From Caulifigura coniformis (lineage in GTDB: Bacteria; Planctomycetota; Planctomycetia; Planctomycetales; Planctomycetaceae), in assembly GCF_007745175.1 (NCBI RefSeq), contig NZ_CP036271.1, positions 2,314,154-2,378,153 of the forward strand: a stretch of 64,000 bases of DNA, given 5' to 3'. The position numbers were made by a program, and so were the translations under genes. The notes under the pieces are model-generated. The model searched no databases. It was not told the origin of the DNA and saw only the letters and a list, made by a program, of their open reading frames with translations. Positions 61,754 through 64,000 of this stretch are shown one piece after another. How positions within the stretch are numbered: the stretch's first letter is position 1; each line of letters opens with the position of its first letter.

Positions 61754-63955
61754 ATGATCGAGTCGATTACGCTCGTTGAGGTAGCGAGCTACGGCACCAC
61801 TGCCGAAGTGATGTCAGACCTGCGCGAACTGAACTACGTGTTTGGGACGAACGGCTGTGGAAAGACCACGATCGGCAGAGTGATCGCCGACCGGGCGTCG
61901 CACGCGAGCTGCCCCATTGCCTGGAAGGGCAACGCCCCTCTGGAAACGCTCGTCTACAACCGAGATTTCGTCGAGCGGAGTTTCTCCCAGTCAGCCGAAC
62001 TCAAAGGCGTGTTCACGCTGGGCGAACAGAACATCGAGACGCTGCAAAAGATCAAAGACCTCGCGGCCGAAGTCGACGCTCTTACAAAAAAACTGGAAAA
62101 GCTGGGGGAGTCGTTGGGAGGGGCCGACGGAGCTGGCGGCAAGACCGGGGAACTGGACGTTCATGAAACCGCGATTCGAGATCAGTGCTGGTTGCAGAAA
62201 CAGAAACACGACAAGACGCTCCAAGGTGCCTTCGTCGGTGTTCGTGACAAGAAGGAAAGTTTCAAAGCCAGGGTTCTCCAGGAGCGTTCGAACACCAAGG
62301 GCAAGGTCGTTGACCTAGCGACGCTGGAAAAGCGAGCCTCGACCGTGTTCGGGGAAGCTCCAACGGCTGAGGCTGTCCTGCCCATGTTGGATGGCGCTGC
62401 ACTGGCAGCGCACGAGTCCGCCGCGATCTTGAAAAAGCGAGTCATCGGCAAGGCCGACGTCGACATCGCTGCGATGATCAAGAAGCTCGGAAACAGCGAC
62501 TGGGTGCGGGAAGGTCGGACGTTTCTCGATCAGAACGAGCAGAAATGCCCCTTCTGTCAGCAGCAAGTGTCCGCGACTTTTGAAAAGAGCCTCGCGGAGT
62601 ACTTTGACGAGGCGTTCGAGAAGGACAGCAAGGCGATCGAATCACTGTGTATCGCGTACAAGAGTGATGCCGCACGATTGCAGCAGGAAGTGGCCGCGTT
62701 GATCTCGGCTCCGTCCCGCTTTCTGGACGTCGAAAAGTTGAAGCTTGAGAAACAGATTCTCGATTCGACCCTGACCATCAACCTCCAGCGACTCGACGGG
62801 AAACGGAAGGAGCCAAGCACCCCAGTCATTCTCGACTCGTTGCAGAATGTTGTGGCGGCGATGATCGCTCTGATCAACGACGCCAACAAGCAGATTGCGT
62901 CCCACAACCTGACGGTCAAGAACCTGTCGGCGGAAAAGGCACAACTCACGCACGACGTCTGGAAGTTCGTCGTCACGGAATTACAGGCGGATTTGACCGC
63001 CTATGACTCAAAAAAGAGTGCGGTCCAGAAGGCAATCGACGGCATTCGTGCTCAAATCGAGGCGGCGAAAAAAGAGAAAGCGAAGAAGGAGGCCGATATT
63101 CGTTCGTTGGAAAAAACGACCACGAGCGTCCAGCCGACCATCGATGCGATCAATGCGCTACTGGGCTCATTCGGGTTCTCAGGATTCTCTCTCAAGGCGT
63201 CCAGCGGAAACAGTTACAAGCTAGTTCGAGCGGACGGCTCGGACGCCAAGGCAACGTTGAGTGAAGGAGAGAAGACGTTTGTCACCTTTCTGTACTTCTA
63301 CCACCTGCTCAAGGGCAGCGATTCCCAATCGGGAATAACCCGAGATCGCGTGGTGGTTTTCGACGATCCCGTATCGAGTCTGGACAGCGACGTCCTGTTC
63401 ATCGTGGGGAGCCTCATCAAGGGACTGTTTGACGAAGTACGAAACAAGACAGGACACATCAAGCAGATCTTCGTCCTGACGCACAACGTGTACTTCCACA
63501 AGGAGGTCACGTTTAACCCGAATCGGCGCAATCGGGATGCGATGAAGGAAGAAACGTTCTGGGTCGTGCGGAAGGCAGACACGTTCTCGAAGATCGAGAG
63601 GCATCTTTCGAATCCGATCAAGACCTCGTACGAGCTCCTCTGGGGAGAAGTGCGAAGCGAGAATCGATCCCGCCTGACGATTCAAAACACCTTGCGGCGA
63701 ATCCTGGAGAACTATTTCAAGATCCTCGGCGGCATCAACCCTGACCACATTTGCGACATGTTTCAGGGGAAGGAACGTCTGATCTGCAAGTCACTGTTCT
63801 CCTGGGTCAACGACGGTTCTCACTATGCCCATGACGACCTGTACGTTTCGATTGACGAATCGATGGTGCAGACGTACTTGAATGTCTTCAGGGAGATCTT
63901 CGTGAAGGCGAAGCACGAGGCTCACTTCAATATGATGATGGGACTGTCGGCCTGA
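61754..63955 (+). CDS. RloC-like AAA ATPase with zinc hook
   Basis: 733 residues. ABC/SMC-type ATPase: Walker A GTNGCGKTT (31-39), signature LSEGEK (502-507), Walker B VVVFDDPVSSLDS. Two coiled coils flank KCPFCQQQ (C265, C268), a zinc hook as in RloC and Rad50. The C-terminus has R648, E652 and H690 (RRILE; NDGSH) in an order like the PrrC/RloC anticodon-nuclease triad. RloC cuts tRNA during phage attack; nuclease function here is inferred. Complete within the window. Confidence 0.8.
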   Translation: MIESITLVEVASYGTTAEVMSDLRELNYVFGTNGCGKTTIGRVIADRASHASCPIAWKGNAPLETLVYNRDFVERSFSQSAELKGVFTLGEQNIETLQKIKDLAAEVDALTKKLEKLGESLGGADGAGGKTGELDVHETAIRDQCWLQKQKHDKTLQGAFVGVRDKKESFKARVLQERSNTKGKVVDLATLEKRASTVFGEAPTAEAVLPMLDGAALAAHESAAILKKRVIGKADVDIAAMIKKLGNSDWVREGRTFLDQNEQKCPFCQQQVSATFEKSLAEYFDEAFEKDSKAIESLCIAYKSDAARLQQEVAALISAPSRFLDVEKLKLEKQILDSTLTINLQRLDGKRKEPSTPVILDSLQNVVAAMIALINDANKQIASHNLTVKNLSAEKAQLTHDVWKFVVTELQADLTAYDSKKSAVQKAIDGIRAQIEAAKKEKAKKEADIRSLEKTTTSVQPTIDAINALLGSFGFSGFSLKASSGNSYKLVRADGSDAKATLSEGEKTFVTFLYFYHLLKGSDSQSGITRDRVVVFDDPVSSLDSDVLFIVGSLIKGLFDEVRNKTGHIKQIFVLTHNVYFHKEVTFNPNRRNRDAMKEETFWVVRKADTFSKIERHLSNPIKTSYELLWGEVRSENRSRLTIQNTLRRILENYFKILGGINPDHICDMFQGKERLICKSLFSWVNDGSHYAHDDLYVSIDESMVQTYLNVFREIFVKAKHEAHFNMMMGLSA

Positions 63956-64000
63956 GTGCCCGAAGTCGAAAGGGAACGGCCGTCGATGCCGGGAATTGAC

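Overview
The window looks like a planctomycete chromosome (order Planctomycetales or close). The reasons are high GC, Tat-type signal peptides on small secreted proteins, a DUF6807/PmoA-like gene, OprO/P-type and DUF6268 outer-membrane proteins, and a split glycine cleavage system. Species cannot be fixed from the sequence alone.

Bases 1-19,250 are ordinary backbone: DUF6807-like protein, secreted TPR protein, hydroxypyruvate-isomerase-like TIM barrel, GH62-like arabinofuranosidase, two beta-barrel proteins, thyX, a PLP aminotransferase, a polytopic membrane protein, gcvH and gcvPA, an HExxH membrane protein, an otsA-treS trehalose operon and an MFS transporter. Two tRNA genes, Pro(GGG) and Arg(ACG), close this part. 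Dispersed palindromic intergenic repeats occur between the genes.

From the tRNA-Arg gene to about 52.82 kb lies a 33.5 kb mobile element that reads as an integrated mobilizable plasmid. It has a tyrosine integrase beside the tRNA, excisionase-like small genes, a VirD4/TraG coupling protein, an orphan ParB, a MobF relaxase-helicase, a candidate oriT, ArdC, two toxin-antitoxin pairs, a second recombinase and two prepilin-like proteins. It also carries a complete plasmid replicon: parA, a small ParG-like gene, RepA, nine 19-bp iterons, DnaA boxes and an AT-rich stretch. No VirB/Tra channel genes are visible, so it is probably mobilizable rather than self-transmissible. Its defence cargo is a methyltransferase plus candidate restriction endonuclease and a SIR2-HerA pair. 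GTCCGAG(AA) repeats lie at both ends like integrase arm sites, and a 19/20 copy of the tRNA-Arg anticodon arm lies at the right end.

The most unusual signal is a 330-bp non-coding array directly upstream of parA (about 41,358-41,689) made of about 41 degenerate 8-bp units, all in one 8-bp register except for one 4-bp half-unit. It resembles the centromeres of ParF-ParG or omega-type partition systems, but I do not recognise the unit sequence.

From 52.82 kb to the end is a second defence region. It begins with a 5'-truncated Schlafen/AlbA-type regulator at the element junction, then a type III Res subunit with no Mod gene, a third tyrosine recombinase, an ArdC-like antirestriction protein, a DUF2130 coiled-coil protein and a RloC-like AAA ATPase with a zinc hook and candidate anticodon-nuclease residues. 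The missing mod gene and the missing Schlafen N-terminus at the junction suggest that arrival or rearrangement of the element removed the front of a type III restriction operon.
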